From Planctomycetia bacterium (GTDB taxonomy: Bacteria; Planctomycetota; UBA1135; GCA-002686595), in the NCBI GenBank assembly GCA_005778045.1, contig SXKQ01000087.1, positions 1 through 64,000 of the forward strand: a DNA stretch of 64,000 bases, given 5' to 3'. Positions 18,006 to 26,376 of this stretch are shown here, piece by piece. The notes beneath the pieces are model-generated. The model worked only from the letters and a program-made list of their open reading frames with translations, was not told the origin of the DNA and ran no database searches. The translations under genes were made by a program, and so were the position numbers. Positions within the stretch are counted from its first letter, which is position 1; every line of letters begins with the position of its first letter.

Positions 18006-19727
18006 TCAAGGCTTGCGTATCAGCTCGACGACAGCAGCGTCGCCCGCCGGAAGCGTCGCGCTCCAGCCCGTGGCGTCGGGGGGGTGGAGCCAGCGGAGCT
18101 CGCAGCCCTCGCGTGGCTCGAAATGCACGACGCGCGTCGGCCCGGAGGGATCCGACGGCAGCGTGGCGAGCAGCGTCGCGACATTCGACGTGCTCCAGGT
18201 CACGAGCCAAGGACTGTCGCGCGCGTCGATGCGCGGCCGTACGGGAGCCAGTTGGACACCCAATGCAGCAAGCCAGTCGACTTGCTCCTCGGTGGGCGGT
18301 TGCCCGCTCCAGCGCTCGCGCAGCCCGGCGGGCGGTTCGGCGAGCTTGCCGCGCTCTTCAAGACGCTTGCGCGAGGCACCTTCGAGCGCGCTTCCCAGAC
18401 CGTCCGTCCAGCCGAGTTCGCCGTCGACGACGAGAGTTCCGCCGGCCCCACGGTAGGCCTCGAGGCGTGCGAGATCCTCAGGCGAGAGCACGAGCAGCTC
18501 CGTGAGGACCAGCAGGGGAAAGCGCGCGGCATCTGCGGGGGACAGCTGCTCGATGGGGAGCGCGCCCGGCATGGCGCCGGCGCAGCGCGCGAAGTCGAAC
18601 CAGCGCGCACGGGCCCGCTCGACCCTGCCGTGCTGCTCCTGCCAGCTCGCGAAGCGCTGGGGCCACGTCCCGCCATCGAGGAGCGCATCGCGCAGCCAGC
18701 CGGCGCCCATAGCCCGAGCGGAGTGCGCGACCGCGATTCCTTGAGGTCGTGGTCGCAGGACCGGCAGCGTGCGTACGCGGGCGAGCGTCTGCAGGAGCCG
18801 CGCCGCGACGTGTGGTGCCTTGGCCAGCTCCGCCTCGCTCCACACGAACATCCCATCTCCGCCCTGCATCCAGTGCTCCCACACCGACCAAGACGCGCTG
18901 CTCGCGCCTTGGCTGGCGAACACGGTGAGGTAGATGCGCTGCTCAGGCCGGCGCAGCGTGAGCGCCAGCTCCCGGGCGTTGCCGATCCGGTAGCACTCGA
19001 GGAAGTCCAACTGCGGAAGGATGCGTTCGATCGAGACGCCTCCGAACGCCGACTGGCTCGTGAGTCCGAGGAGCCCCACGGGCTTGCCGGTTGCGCGGAC
19101 GCGGCGCGCCAGCGAGCCGAGCAGATCGAGGAGCTGCCTTTGGTGAAACTCGCGGCGCTCCAGCCAGTGCCTTGTCGGAGCAAGGTCGCCGTCGAAAACA
19201 GCACGCAGCGTGGCGTCGGTTCCGAGGTCGCAGAGTCGCGGAGGCCGCGGGGACGTCTCGTCCGCGTGAGCGCGGGCCCAGGCGAGCTCGCAGTGCTCAC
19301 AGGTGCAGGTCTCCTCGGGAATTCCGCCCGGAGTGAACCCGACCTCGTCGCCTAAGGAGAGTCCCAGCCCGACCTGTCCGCGGCGTGCGGCGAGGCTCTG
19401 CTCGAGGCGTGCGAGCAGCAGCGCCTCGGTGGCCGGGTCCTCGAGGCAGGGCTCCCGTCGACACAGGGCTGGATCACGCGTCTCGAGCCAGCGCTGGCGA
19501 CGCTCGGCCCAACCGGCGCGCTCGCGCTCGAGGTGCAGCTCGTCGCGTCCCGGTGCGTTGAACACGAGGAACTCGATCCCGGCTGCGGCGAGTTCATCGA
19601 CCGTATCGTTGCGTCCAACGCACACGGCCCCGAAAGCCCGCTGCAGATCGCTCGGCGCAGACTCCGCACGCCAAAGAATGGCGGGGAAGTCCTGCGTTGC
19701 GAGAGCGAGGCAGAGTGCGAGCAGCAT
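18006..19727 (-). CDS. Exported protein of unknown function, possibly glycoside-hydrolase-like
   Basis: A 573-residue protein with a short signal peptide (MLLALCLALATQ). The middle contains a CTCEHCELAW cysteine cluster, and the layout (barrel-like N-terminal region, then an ESPxDLARLEAYRGAGGTLVV-like segment resembling a trimerisation/glutamine-amidotransferase-like fold) recalls GH42 beta-galactosidase-type proteins, but I cannot identify catalytic glutamates with confidence. It is divergent from mcsB with only 47 bases between start codons, so the two may share a bidirectional promoter. It ends 18 bases from the convergent methyltransferase. Confidence 0.55.
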   Translation of the reverse strand: MLLALCLALATQDFPAILWRAESAPSDLQRAFGAVCVGRNDTVDELAAAGIEFLVFNAPGRDELHLERERAGWAERRQRWLETRDPALCRREPCLEDPATEALLLARLEQSLAARRGQVGLGLSLGDEVGFTPGGIPEETCTCEHCELAWARAHADETSPRPPRLCDLGTDATLRAVFDGDLAPTRHWLERREFHQRQLLDLLGSLARRVRATGKPVGLLGLTSQSAFGGVSIERILPQLDFLECYRIGNARELALTLRRPEQRIYLTVFASQGASSASWSVWEHWMQGGDGMFVWSEAELAKAPHVAARLLQTLARVRTLPVLRPRPQGIAVAHSARAMGAGWLRDALLDGGTWPQRFASWQEQHGRVERARARWFDFARCAGAMPGALPIEQLSPADAARFPLLVLTELLVLSPEDLARLEAYRGAGGTLVVDGELGWTDGLGSALEGASRKRLEERGKLAEPPAGLRERWSGQPPTEEQVDWLAALGVQLAPVRPRIDARDSPWLVTWSTSNVATLLATLPSDPSGPTRVVHFEPREGCELRWLHPPDATGWSATLPAGDAAVVELIRKP

Positions 19728-19754
19728 GGCCGAGATGCCCCGGAGGGCGGCGGA

Positions 19755-19767
19755 CGCTAGATTAGAG
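19755..19767 (+). promoter_or_regulatory. Candidate -10 region for mcsB
   Basis: The 13-mer CGCTAGATTAGAG contains TAGATT, a TAnnnT-type -10 element, ending 11 bases before the mcsB ATG. The identical 13-mer lies upstream of the gene at 23604. On the other strand it reads TAATCTAG, so it could also serve the divergent gene. No good -35 was seen. Confidence 0.45.
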
Positions 19768-19774
19768 CCCCTGC

Positions 19775-20872
19775 ATGCCGCCGTCTGCCTTCGATCCCGT
19801 GCGCCTCGCCGGGCGCGTGGCCTCGTGGCTGGTTCCCGCCGGGGAGGCCAGCGACGTGGTCGTGTCTTCGCGCGTACGCCTTGCCCGCAACCTCGAGGAC
19901 TATCCGTTCGTCACCAAGCTGTCGGACGAGCGAGCTCGCGAGCGCGCTCAGCGCTTGCGTCCCTCGCTCGAGCGTTTCCAGAGCGCGGGGCGCATGCAGT
20001 GGGTCGATATCGCGGAGTCGTCCGACGTGCTGCGCTTGCTGCTGCGGGAACGGCACCTCGTGAGTCGCGACCTCGCGCCGAGCACGGAAGAGCGCGCTGC
20101 CCGCATCGGCCGTGCGGTGGCCTTCAGCGACGACGAGCGCCTGTCGGTGATGGTCAACGAAGAGGACCACCTGCGGTTGCAGTCGATGGAGGCTGGATTC
20201 GATCTCGAGCAGGCCTTCGCGCGCGCGCTCGCGCTCGATCGCGAGCTCGAGTCGCGCCTGCGTTACGCCGCGAACGCCCAGTTTGGCTACCTGACGGCCT
20301 GCCCCACGAACGTGGGAACCGGCATGCGCGCGTCGGTGATGCTGCACCTGCCCGCGCTGGCGCTCGTGCCGAGCGAACTCGAGAAGGTCTTCACGGCGGC
20401 CGCGCGCACAGGCCTCGCCGTGCGCGGGCTGTACGGCGAGGGCTCGCGCGCCTTCGGCGACTTCTATCAGGTCTCCAACCAGATCACGCTCGGGCGCAGC
20501 GAGGACTCGTTGGTCGCGGAGCTGCGCGAACTCGTGCCCGCGGTCGTGGCCTTCGAGCGCTCGGTGCGAGCGGAGCTCCAGAAGTCGCGCCGGGCGGAGC
20601 TCTCCGATCGCGTCGCCCGGGCGCTGGGGATCGTGCGTTCCTCGCGTGCGATGACGACCGAGGCCGCGCTGGCGCAGCTCTCGATCCTTAGGTTGGGCCA
20701 GCTGCTTGGCCTATGCCCCGAGCTCGACCTCCGCACGCTCGCCCGCCTGCGCGTCCAGATCCAGAAGGCGCACCTGCAGGTCCAGAGCGAGGGCGCCGTG
20801 GCGAAGGAACTGGTCGAGCCGACGGAGCGCGATCGCCTGCGGGCCGAGCTGCTGCGACGCTCGTTCTCCTGA
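19775..20872 (+). CDS. mcsB: Protein-arginine kinase McsB
   Basis: A 365-residue ATP:guanido phosphotransferase of the McsB type, which phosphorylates arginines on proteins to mark them for ClpCP. Seen are SSRVRLARNLEDYPF, the MVNEEDHLRLQ block, the active-site Cys region TACPTNVGTGMRASVMLHLP, and the GLYGEGSRAFGDFYQVSNQITLG block. Unlike the Bacillus operon there is no mcsA, ctsR or clpC neighbour in the window. Identification of the family is firm. Confidence 0.92.
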   Translation: MPPSAFDPVRLAGRVASWLVPAGEASDVVVSSRVRLARNLEDYPFVTKLSDERARERAQRLRPSLERFQSAGRMQWVDIAESSDVLRLLLRERHLVSRDLAPSTEERAARIGRAVAFSDDERLSVMVNEEDHLRLQSMEAGFDLEQAFARALALDRELESRLRYAANAQFGYLTACPTNVGTGMRASVMLHLPALALVPSELEKVFTAAARTGLAVRGLYGEGSRAFGDFYQVSNQITLGRSEDSLVAELRELVPAVVAFERSVRAELQKSRRAELSDRVARALGIVRSSRAMTTEAALAQLSILRLGQLLGLCPELDLRTLARLRVQIQKAHLQVQSEGAVAKELVEPTERDRLRAELLRRSFS

Positions 20873-20957
20873 CGCGAGGAAGTTCTTTCCGCAGTGGCGC
20901 GTTTCGAGGCGCTGTCGGATTGCGGTCGGAGCCCCGCGCGCTCCCGATACAGTCGGC

Positions 20958-21644
20958 ATGTTGCTGGTCTCCGTCTCGCTTCTGGCCCTGGCGGGCGATC
21001 CGGTGCTGCGTCTGGATGTGCTCGAGGGCCGCGTGCGCGTGGCCCACGCGTCGGGAACGGCGAGCCTGCCCTTGGGCGCCATGGACTGGCCCCACGGCCC
21101 TTCGGGCTATCTAGAGTCCTCCACGCTCGCGCGTCTGCGGCTGCGCTGGCTGGGCTCGGCCAGCATCGAGCTCGAAGGCGCGCAGGCGCTGAGCTGGCGG
21201 CCCGCCCGGACGGAAGGTGCCGGCCTATGGCTTGCATTTTCTGGGCTGGATGAGACCCATCTGGAGGTGCGCGAGGGGCCCCTGCGCTTCGAGCTTCCGG
21301 GCGGCTGGCGCGGCCTGTGCTCGAAGGGCACGCTGTCCCTGCGAGCGGGCGCGGAGGGGCTGGTTGACCTTGAGCTGCTTGCGGGCGCACCCTTGTTGCT
21401 CTCACCGCCGAGCGCTCCGGGGGCCGTCCGTCCGCCTTGGACCGTGCTTCCCGGTGCCCGCGTCCGTCTGCTGGTCCAGGACGCGCGTCCGCGGGTGGTT
21501 TCGGGGAAGGTGCGCGGCCCGGACTTCGCGCCCGGAGCGCCGCCCATGTCCGCCCCGGTCGGCGAGCGACCGTGGAGCGGCTTCGCGTGGCCATGGACGG
21601 CCTCGGCCGGCGCTCCGAAGCCCGTGTGGGGCCCAGGCTGGTAG
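20958..21644 (+). CDS. Exported protein of unknown function
   Basis: A 228-residue protein beginning with a hydrophobic stretch (MLLVSVSLLALAG), likely a signal peptide, then a beta-rich, Trp- and Gly-rich body (LELLAGAPLLLSPPSAPGA region) ending in a Pro/Trp-rich tail (WSGFAWPWTA). The pattern is loosely like a FecR-type domain, but this is not certain. The ATG at 20958 directly starts the signal peptide; the longer open frame upstream lies inside mcsB. It follows mcsB by 85 bases and is convergent with the HAD gene. Confidence 0.5.
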   Translation: MLLVSVSLLALAGDPVLRLDVLEGRVRVAHASGTASLPLGAMDWPHGPSGYLESSTLARLRLRWLGSASIELEGAQALSWRPARTEGAGLWLAFSGLDETHLEVREGPLRFELPGGWRGLCSKGTLSLRAGAEGLVDLELLAGAPLLLSPPSAPGAVRPPWTVLPGARVRLLVQDARPRVVSGKVRGPDFAPGAPPMSAPVGERPWSGFAWPWTASAGAPKPVWGPGW

Positions 21645-21721
21645 GGCGAACAAGGACGCAGCGCCCCGTGCCACCTGTGTCGGAGGCGCGAGGCTCTGCC
21701 CGGGAGGCCGGCTCCTCTGGG

Positions 21722-22354
21722 TTAGGCGGCCTTGGTGGATCCGACTTCGGCGCGCAGGAAGAACTCGAGCGCCTCGCGCAGGTCCGTGGCGCGGATGTCC
21801 GGCTCCACGGCGTACTCTCCGTCGCGGCAGCCTTGGCCCGTCGCGACTCCGACGCTGCGCAGCCCCGCGCGGCCGGCTGCCGCGAGCTCAAGCGTGCTGT
21901 CTCCGATGAGGAAGCTGCGCTCGAGCACGACGCCGTCGTTTTGACGGGCATGGAAGAAGATGCCGGTGTCCGGGAGGCGGTACACGGAGGTCTTCTTGTG
22001 GGCGCCCACGCCTTCGGTGGGATGTTCGAGGCAGGCGTAGTTGCGCACGATGCGCACGCCTTGGCCTTGCAGGTGCTCGAGCATCGAGCGTTCGAAGCTG
22101 GTCCATTCCTCGTCTCGAATGCGGCCCTTGGCCACCAGATCCTCGTTGCCGACGAGGTACAGGTTCCAGCCGGCGCCCGAGACGCGGAAGAGCATCTCGG
22201 TCACGCCGGGGGCGATGCGGCACTCGGAGAACGGGGCGAAGCCGCCCGGCGGAAGGTCGAGCAGCGTGCCCCAGCGGTCAAGGAACAGCGCACGGCGCGC
22301 GGGCTCGGTGCCGGGGATACGGTTCAGCGAGGGGCGGTGATGGCGAGAGTTCAT
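21722..22354 (-). CDS. HAD-superfamily protein, GmhB-like, with altered DxD motif
   Basis: A 210-residue protein related to D-glycero-D-manno-heptose-1,7-bisphosphate phosphatases. Motif I is FLDRWGT instead of FLDRDGT: the nucleophile Asp is kept, but the second Asp (acid/base) is Trp. A basic residue in HKKTS and the motif-IV-like IGDSTLEL (usually GDxxxD) are present, the last also changed. It may therefore bind a phosphosugar without hydrolysing it, or use other chemistry. The start is the ATG at 22354; its upstream neighbour on this strand is STAS-PilZ, separated by a hairpin. Confidence 0.65.
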   Translation of the reverse strand: MNSRHHRPSLNRIPGTEPARRALFLDRWGTLLDLPPGGFAPFSECRIAPGVTEMLFRVSGAGWNLYLVGNEDLVAKGRIRDEEWTSFERSMLEHLQGQGVRIVRNYACLEHPTEGVGAHKKTSVYRLPDTGIFFHARQNDGVVLERSFLIGDSTLELAAAGRAGLRSVGVATGQGCRDGEYAVEPDIRATDLREALEFFLRAEVGSTKAA

Positions 22355-22551
22355 GGTGGCGCTGGACGGCGGGTTTCGCGAGGACGATCAGGCTCGCGTT
22401 AGTTCTCGGACGGTCGCGGCTAGACCTGAGCGAGCAGCCGAAAAATGCGCTCGAACCGCGGCAGCTGAGCGCGCCCACGGAAGGGGCTTCCGGAAACGCT
22501 GTCCGACCTCGGAAAGGCTGTCGATCCCGTACGAGAGCGCGCAGAAGCAGC

Positions 22552-22591
22552 CGCGGCGCGCGCCAACCCGCTGGGGTCGGCGCGCGCCGCG
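22552..22591 (-). terminator. Strong hairpin after the STAS-PilZ gene
   Basis: A perfect 13-bp GC-rich stem (22552-22564 with 22579-22591) and 14-base loop, located 33 bases past the STAS-PilZ stop. There is no U-tract on either side, so termination would be imperfect or Rho-assisted. It could also protect an mRNA 3' end. Confidence 0.5.
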
Positions 22592-22624
22592 TGGTTGCCA
22601 CCGCCGGTCGTCGAGCGGCGCTGC

Positions 22625-23449
22625 TCAGACGTTGCGCAGCTCGTCCTTGAGGTACTTCATGTCGGCCGAGTACTGCTTTACGGCGGCCAACGTGCGCTCC
22701 TCGATCTTGGTGAAGTTGACGCCGATCTTGACGCCACCCTCGCGCTCCTCGACGGAGGCGACGACGGCGGAGGCTTCGCAGAAGCCCGACTGGAACAGCG
22801 GGAGGCGGAACTTGATTTTGAGCTCGGTACCGATCGAGAGCAGCTGGCCCATGGCGAAGACCTCGAGCCCGGTGTCGCCGCCGTTCCAGCTGAAGTGCAG
22901 CCCCGACTCGTCGAGCCGGGCCATGCGACCGATGCCACGCCAGTTGGAGCCGAACTTGTGACCGTGGACGGGGTTGACGACCTCCTTGAAGCGACGGGCC
23001 TGCGACAGGAAGTGCTCGATGCGGTTGGTATCGGTGGGGCTGAAGATGACCGAGCTCTCGTCGTCGGGTAGCCCGGCCTCGGCGTCCGGCTGAGCGGCCG
23101 GGGCGAGCATCGTGCCAATCACCGCCGCCTGCGCCGCTTCGTCGCTGTCGCAGACGGGCACGATGCGATCGATGCCGACCTTCTTGATCATCTCGCGGCA
23201 GAACTCGGACGGACGCGAGATGACGAGCTTGCCACCCTTCTCCTTGAGCTGCTTGAAGACCTTGATGATCGTTCCGAGCGCGGTGGAGTTGATGAACTTC
23301 ACTTGGCGCAGGTTGAGCACGACGCGATGCACGCCTGCCTTCTGCAGGGCCGCGACTTCAGTCTGGAATGCAGTGCAGTAGAAGGTATCGAACTCCCCGC
23401 GCAGGTGGAGGGTTGCGAAGTTCTGTCCGTGCTCGACGTTGATGTGCAT
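22625..23449 (-). CDS. STAS-PilZ fusion protein
   Basis: A 274-residue protein. Residues 1 to about 105 form a STAS domain (MHINVEHGQNFATLHLRGEF, then VKFINSTALGTIIKVFKQL with the Ser used in anti-anti-sigma switching). A linker follows to about residue 155, then a PilZ-like domain with HFSWNGGDTGLEV and GVNFTKIEE. The canonical c-di-GMP RxxxR is not obvious, though FGSNWRGIGRMAR offers arginines. The ATG at 23449 begins the STAS strand; earlier codons add an unconserved tail. It is divergent from a PP2C-type phosphatase, the usual enzyme that dephosphorylates STAS serines. Confidence 0.82.
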   Translation of the reverse strand: MHINVEHGQNFATLHLRGEFDTFYCTAFQTEVAALQKAGVHRVVLNLRQVKFINSTALGTIIKVFKQLKEKGGKLVISRPSEFCREMIKKVGIDRIVPVCDSDEAAQAAVIGTMLAPAAQPDAEAGLPDDESSVIFSPTDTNRIEHFLSQARRFKEVVNPVHGHKFGSNWRGIGRMARLDESGLHFSWNGGDTGLEVFAMGQLLSIGTELKIKFRLPLFQSGFCEASAVVASVEEREGGVKIGVNFTKIEERTLAAVKQYSADMKYLKDELRNV

Positions 23450-23588
23450 GGGAACGGTGGGGAAGCGGTTCTGGTGGCGGTTTCGGGGGGGGGCCGAGCT
23501 TTGGCTGGGCACCCCCCAGAGTTCCGATTGTTGCCCTCAGCCTGCGGGGTGCAAGCAATATTCCGGGAGAGAGCCGGAGGGGGCTGCG

Positions 23589-23601
23589 CGCTAGATTAGA
23601 G
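23589..23601 (+). promoter_or_regulatory. Candidate -10 region for the GAF-PP2C gene
   Basis: CGCTAGATTAGAG, identical to the 13-mer before mcsB. The TAGATT core ends 6 bases before the ATG at 23604, so transcription would begin about at the start codon (leaderless mRNA). Confidence 0.45.
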
Positions 23602-23603
23602 GC

Positions 23604-24995
23604 ATGTTCTGGCGCAGTAAGAAAGATCGTGACGACAAAGCTCCCACCCTTCCTGCGGCGGCGGTCACGCCCTCGGCGGCAGCGGCGGGGACGAGCCCCT
23701 TGGGCAACTCGACGGCCCGCTTCCTGACGGGCGACAAGGACACGGACCGGCATACCGTCGAGGTGCTGCTGGAGATGTTCGCGCGACTCTCCGAGGCGCG
23801 CGACTTCGACGAGACCTTGATCCAGATCGTCGACAACTCGGTGGAGCTGTGCGGAGCCGAGCGCGGATTCCTCGTGTTGCTCGAGCCCTCGGGCGAGCTG
23901 CGCATCCGGGTGGCTCGCACCCGTGACAAGAAGCCGTTGCAAGACAAGGAGCGCTTCTCGACGTCGGTGGTGCGCTCGGTCATCGAGCGCAACGAACCCA
24001 AGCTCGCGACTGTGCAGAACGATTCCGAGGCGCGCGATCTCGGTCAGTCGGTGTTCGACCTGCGGCTGCGCGCCGTGATGTGCGTGCCGCTGTCGCGTAC
24101 GCGCGAGGACGGCGAAGGCCTGAAGGGTGCGCTGTACGTCGACTCGAAGGCTGCGACGCGCGAGTTCAGCCAGCGCGAACTGGAGCTCTTCAACGCCCAC
24201 AGCCAGCAGGCCGCGATCACGCTCGACAAGCACCGCAGCCATCAGGAGTCGCTTGAGAAGGCGCGGCTCGAGCAGTCGCTCGAGCTGGCGAAGGCCGTGC
24301 AATCGGGCCTGATGCCACGCATCCCCAAAGGCATCCCCGGTCTCGACATCCACGGCTTCTTCCGCGCCGCGGAGAAGACCTCCGGTGACTTCTTCGACTT
24401 CGTGAAGCTCAAGGACGGTCGACTCGCGGTGGTGGTCGGCGATGTCTCGGGGCACGGAGTCGGGCCGGCGCTCATCACGCAGAGCGCGCAGGGCGTGCTG
24501 CGCACGGGCCTGCGCATGTCGAACGATCCGGCCGCTGCGGTGACGATGCTCAATCAGGACCTCTCGGATCGCATCGAGCCCGGCACGTTCCTGACGCTGC
24601 TCTTGCTCGCCATCGCGGAGGACGGCAGCGTCGAGATGTGCAATGCCGGCCACCACGGCCCGCTGCTGGTGCGCGACGGCAAGGTGCTGACGTACGACGT
24701 GCACGGCTTGGCGCTCGGCTTCTCCTCCGACGTTGAGTACGCGATCGATGAGCGCTTCGAGCTGCAGCCTGGCGATGTGATGCTCGCTTTCACGGACGGC
24801 CTGATCGAGGCCCATCCCGAGCAGGATCGCGACAAGCTGCTCGGCGAGGAGCGCGTCAAGGAGTTGCTGGTGGAGCAGGCCGCGTGCGGCGCGGACGCTG
24901 AGACGATCACGCGCCTGCTGGCCGAGGCTGCGGTGCAGTTTTCGGGTGGCAAGCCAGAGGACGACGTGACCCTCGTGGTGGTGCGACGCACATGA
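23604..24995 (+). CDS. GAF-domain PP2C-type serine phosphatase (RsbU/SpoIIE family)
   Basis: A 463-residue signalling phosphatase. An Ala/Pro-rich N-terminus leads into a GAF domain (about residues 55-210, ELCGAERGFLVLLEP), a short helical linker, then a PP2C/SpoIIE domain. Metal-binding Asp residues are seen in SGDFFDF, VVGDVSGHGVGPAL, FTDGLIEA and the final EDDVTLVVV. It is expected to dephosphorylate a STAS-domain serine, and the divergent STAS-PilZ protein is the obvious candidate partner. Its stop overlaps the dihydroorotase start by 4 bases (ATGA). Confidence 0.9.
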   Translation: MFWRSKKDRDDKAPTLPAAAVTPSAAAAGTSPLGNSTARFLTGDKDTDRHTVEVLLEMFARLSEARDFDETLIQIVDNSVELCGAERGFLVLLEPSGELRIRVARTRDKKPLQDKERFSTSVVRSVIERNEPKLATVQNDSEARDLGQSVFDLRLRAVMCVPLSRTREDGEGLKGALYVDSKAATREFSQRELELFNAHSQQAAITLDKHRSHQESLEKARLEQSLELAKAVQSGLMPRIPKGIPGLDIHGFFRAAEKTSGDFFDFVKLKDGRLAVVVGDVSGHGVGPALITQSAQGVLRTGLRMSNDPAAAVTMLNQDLSDRIEPGTFLTLLLLAIAEDGSVEMCNAGHHGPLLVRDGKVLTYDVHGLALGFSSDVEYAIDERFELQPGDVMLAFTDGLIEAHPEQDRDKLLGEERVKELLVEQAACGADAETITRLLAEAAVQFSGGKPEDDVTLVVVRRT

Positions 24996-26371
24996 GCGAT
25001 GGGACGTCAGCGCGCGGCGCGAGCCTGTGGATCGGCGGGGCGCGCAGCTATCCGCCCGGACCCACCTCGGCTCCGGTCAATGTGCGCATCCGCGAGGGCG
25101 TGATCGAGGCCGTCGGTGCGGGTGTGGCGCCCGAGGGGCTGCCGCAGGTCGATGCCGGTGGCCTCACGGCGATCCCTGGCCTCGTCGATGTGCACGTGCA
25201 CTTCCGCGATCCGGGGCTCGAGCACATCGAGGGCTGGGACAAGGGATCGCTCGGTGCGCTGCACGGGGGCGTGACGAGCGTCGTCGAGGTGCAGAACAAC
25301 CCGCCGCTGTCGACCTCACGCCGCGCGCTCGAGGAGCGTCTCGCTCATGTCGCGAAGCGCTCGCGCGTCGACTTTGGCTGCCTTGCCAACCTCGTCGAGG
25401 CCTCGCTGCCCGAGCTTGCGGCCATGGCGCCACTGACTCCGGCTTACAAGTGCTTCCTCGGCGGCTCCACGGGCCTCGGCGGTGTGCTCGACGACGATCT
25501 GCTCGCGCGCCTGTTCGAGGGCGCGGCGCGGGTCGGTCGCATGGTCGTCGCGCACTGCGAGGACGAGGCGCTCCTGCAGCGCGACAAGCTGCGGCTCGTC
25601 GACGGCAACCCCGAGGCCACGGTCGCTCTCCACCACCTCGCTCGTTCGACGGAGGCGGAGGTCGAGTCCGTGCGCAAGGCGCTCGAGTGGGTCGAGCGCT
25701 TTGGGACTTGGCTGCACGTCTACCACGTGTCGTCCGCCGAGGCGGCGGCGCTGATCCGGCGCGCTCGCACGGCGGGACTGCCCGTGTGGTCGAGCACCGG
25801 GCCGCACTTCCTGCTGCTCTCGTGCGAGTGGGCCGACAAGCTCGGCAACCTGCTCAAGGTCAATCCGTCGATCAAGACGCCCGCGGACTCTCTCGGGCTG
25901 TGTGCCGCCTTGACGGCCGGAGACGTGGATTCGATCGGCACCGACCACGCACCGCACCCGCTCGAGTACAAGCAGCGGCCCTACGCCAAGTCGCCCTCGG
26001 GAATGCCTTCGATCGATCTCTTGTGGCCTCTGACGTGGGAACTCGTCGTGCGCGGCTGGCTCGACGCGCAGACGGCGCTCGACGCGGTGACGTGGCGCGC
26101 GGCGCAGAGCTTCCACTTGCCCGGCAAGGGACGACTGGCGCGCGGCTACGACGGCGACGTGGTCCTGTTCGATCCCGAGCGGCGCTTCACCGTGCGCGCG
26201 GCGGAGTTGCCCTCGCGCTCGAAGTGGTCCGCCTTCGAGGGCTGGGAGCTGCGCGGCCAGCCGCAGGTCGTGGTGCGGCGGGGAACGGTCGTGTGGCGCG
26301 ATGGCGTGGCTCAGGTCGAGGCGGGCGGCCGTCCGCTCGACCTCGAGCCGCCGCGGCCGCGGCGGGTCTAG
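24992..26371 (+). CDS. pyrC: Dihydroorotase
   Basis: A 459-residue amidohydrolase that closes carbamoyl-aspartate to dihydroorotate in pyrimidine synthesis. Metal and catalytic motifs are DVHVHFRDPG, the carbamylated-Lys segment AYKCFLGGSTG, VAHCEDEAL, HVYHVSS and GTDHAPH. Length and motif order fit class I dihydroorotase. No other pyr genes are in the window, so allantoinase or another amidohydrolase role cannot be fully excluded. Confidence 0.85.
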   Translation: MSDGTSARGASLWIGGARSYPPGPTSAPVNVRIREGVIEAVGAGVAPEGLPQVDAGGLTAIPGLVDVHVHFRDPGLEHIEGWDKGSLGALHGGVTSVVEVQNNPPLSTSRRALEERLAHVAKRSRVDFGCLANLVEASLPELAAMAPLTPAYKCFLGGSTGLGGVLDDDLLARLFEGAARVGRMVVAHCEDEALLQRDKLRLVDGNPEATVALHHLARSTEAEVESVRKALEWVERFGTWLHVYHVSSAEAAALIRRARTAGLPVWSSTGPHFLLLSCEWADKLGNLLKVNPSIKTPADSLGLCAALTAGDVDSIGTDHAPHPLEYKQRPYAKSPSGMPSIDLLWPLTWELVVRGWLDAQTALDAVTWRAAQSFHLPGKGRLARGYDGDVVLFDPERRFTVRAAELPSRSKWSAFEGWELRGQPQVVVRRGTVVWRDGVAQVEAGGRPLDLEPPRPRRV

Positions 26372-26376
26372 ACGCG

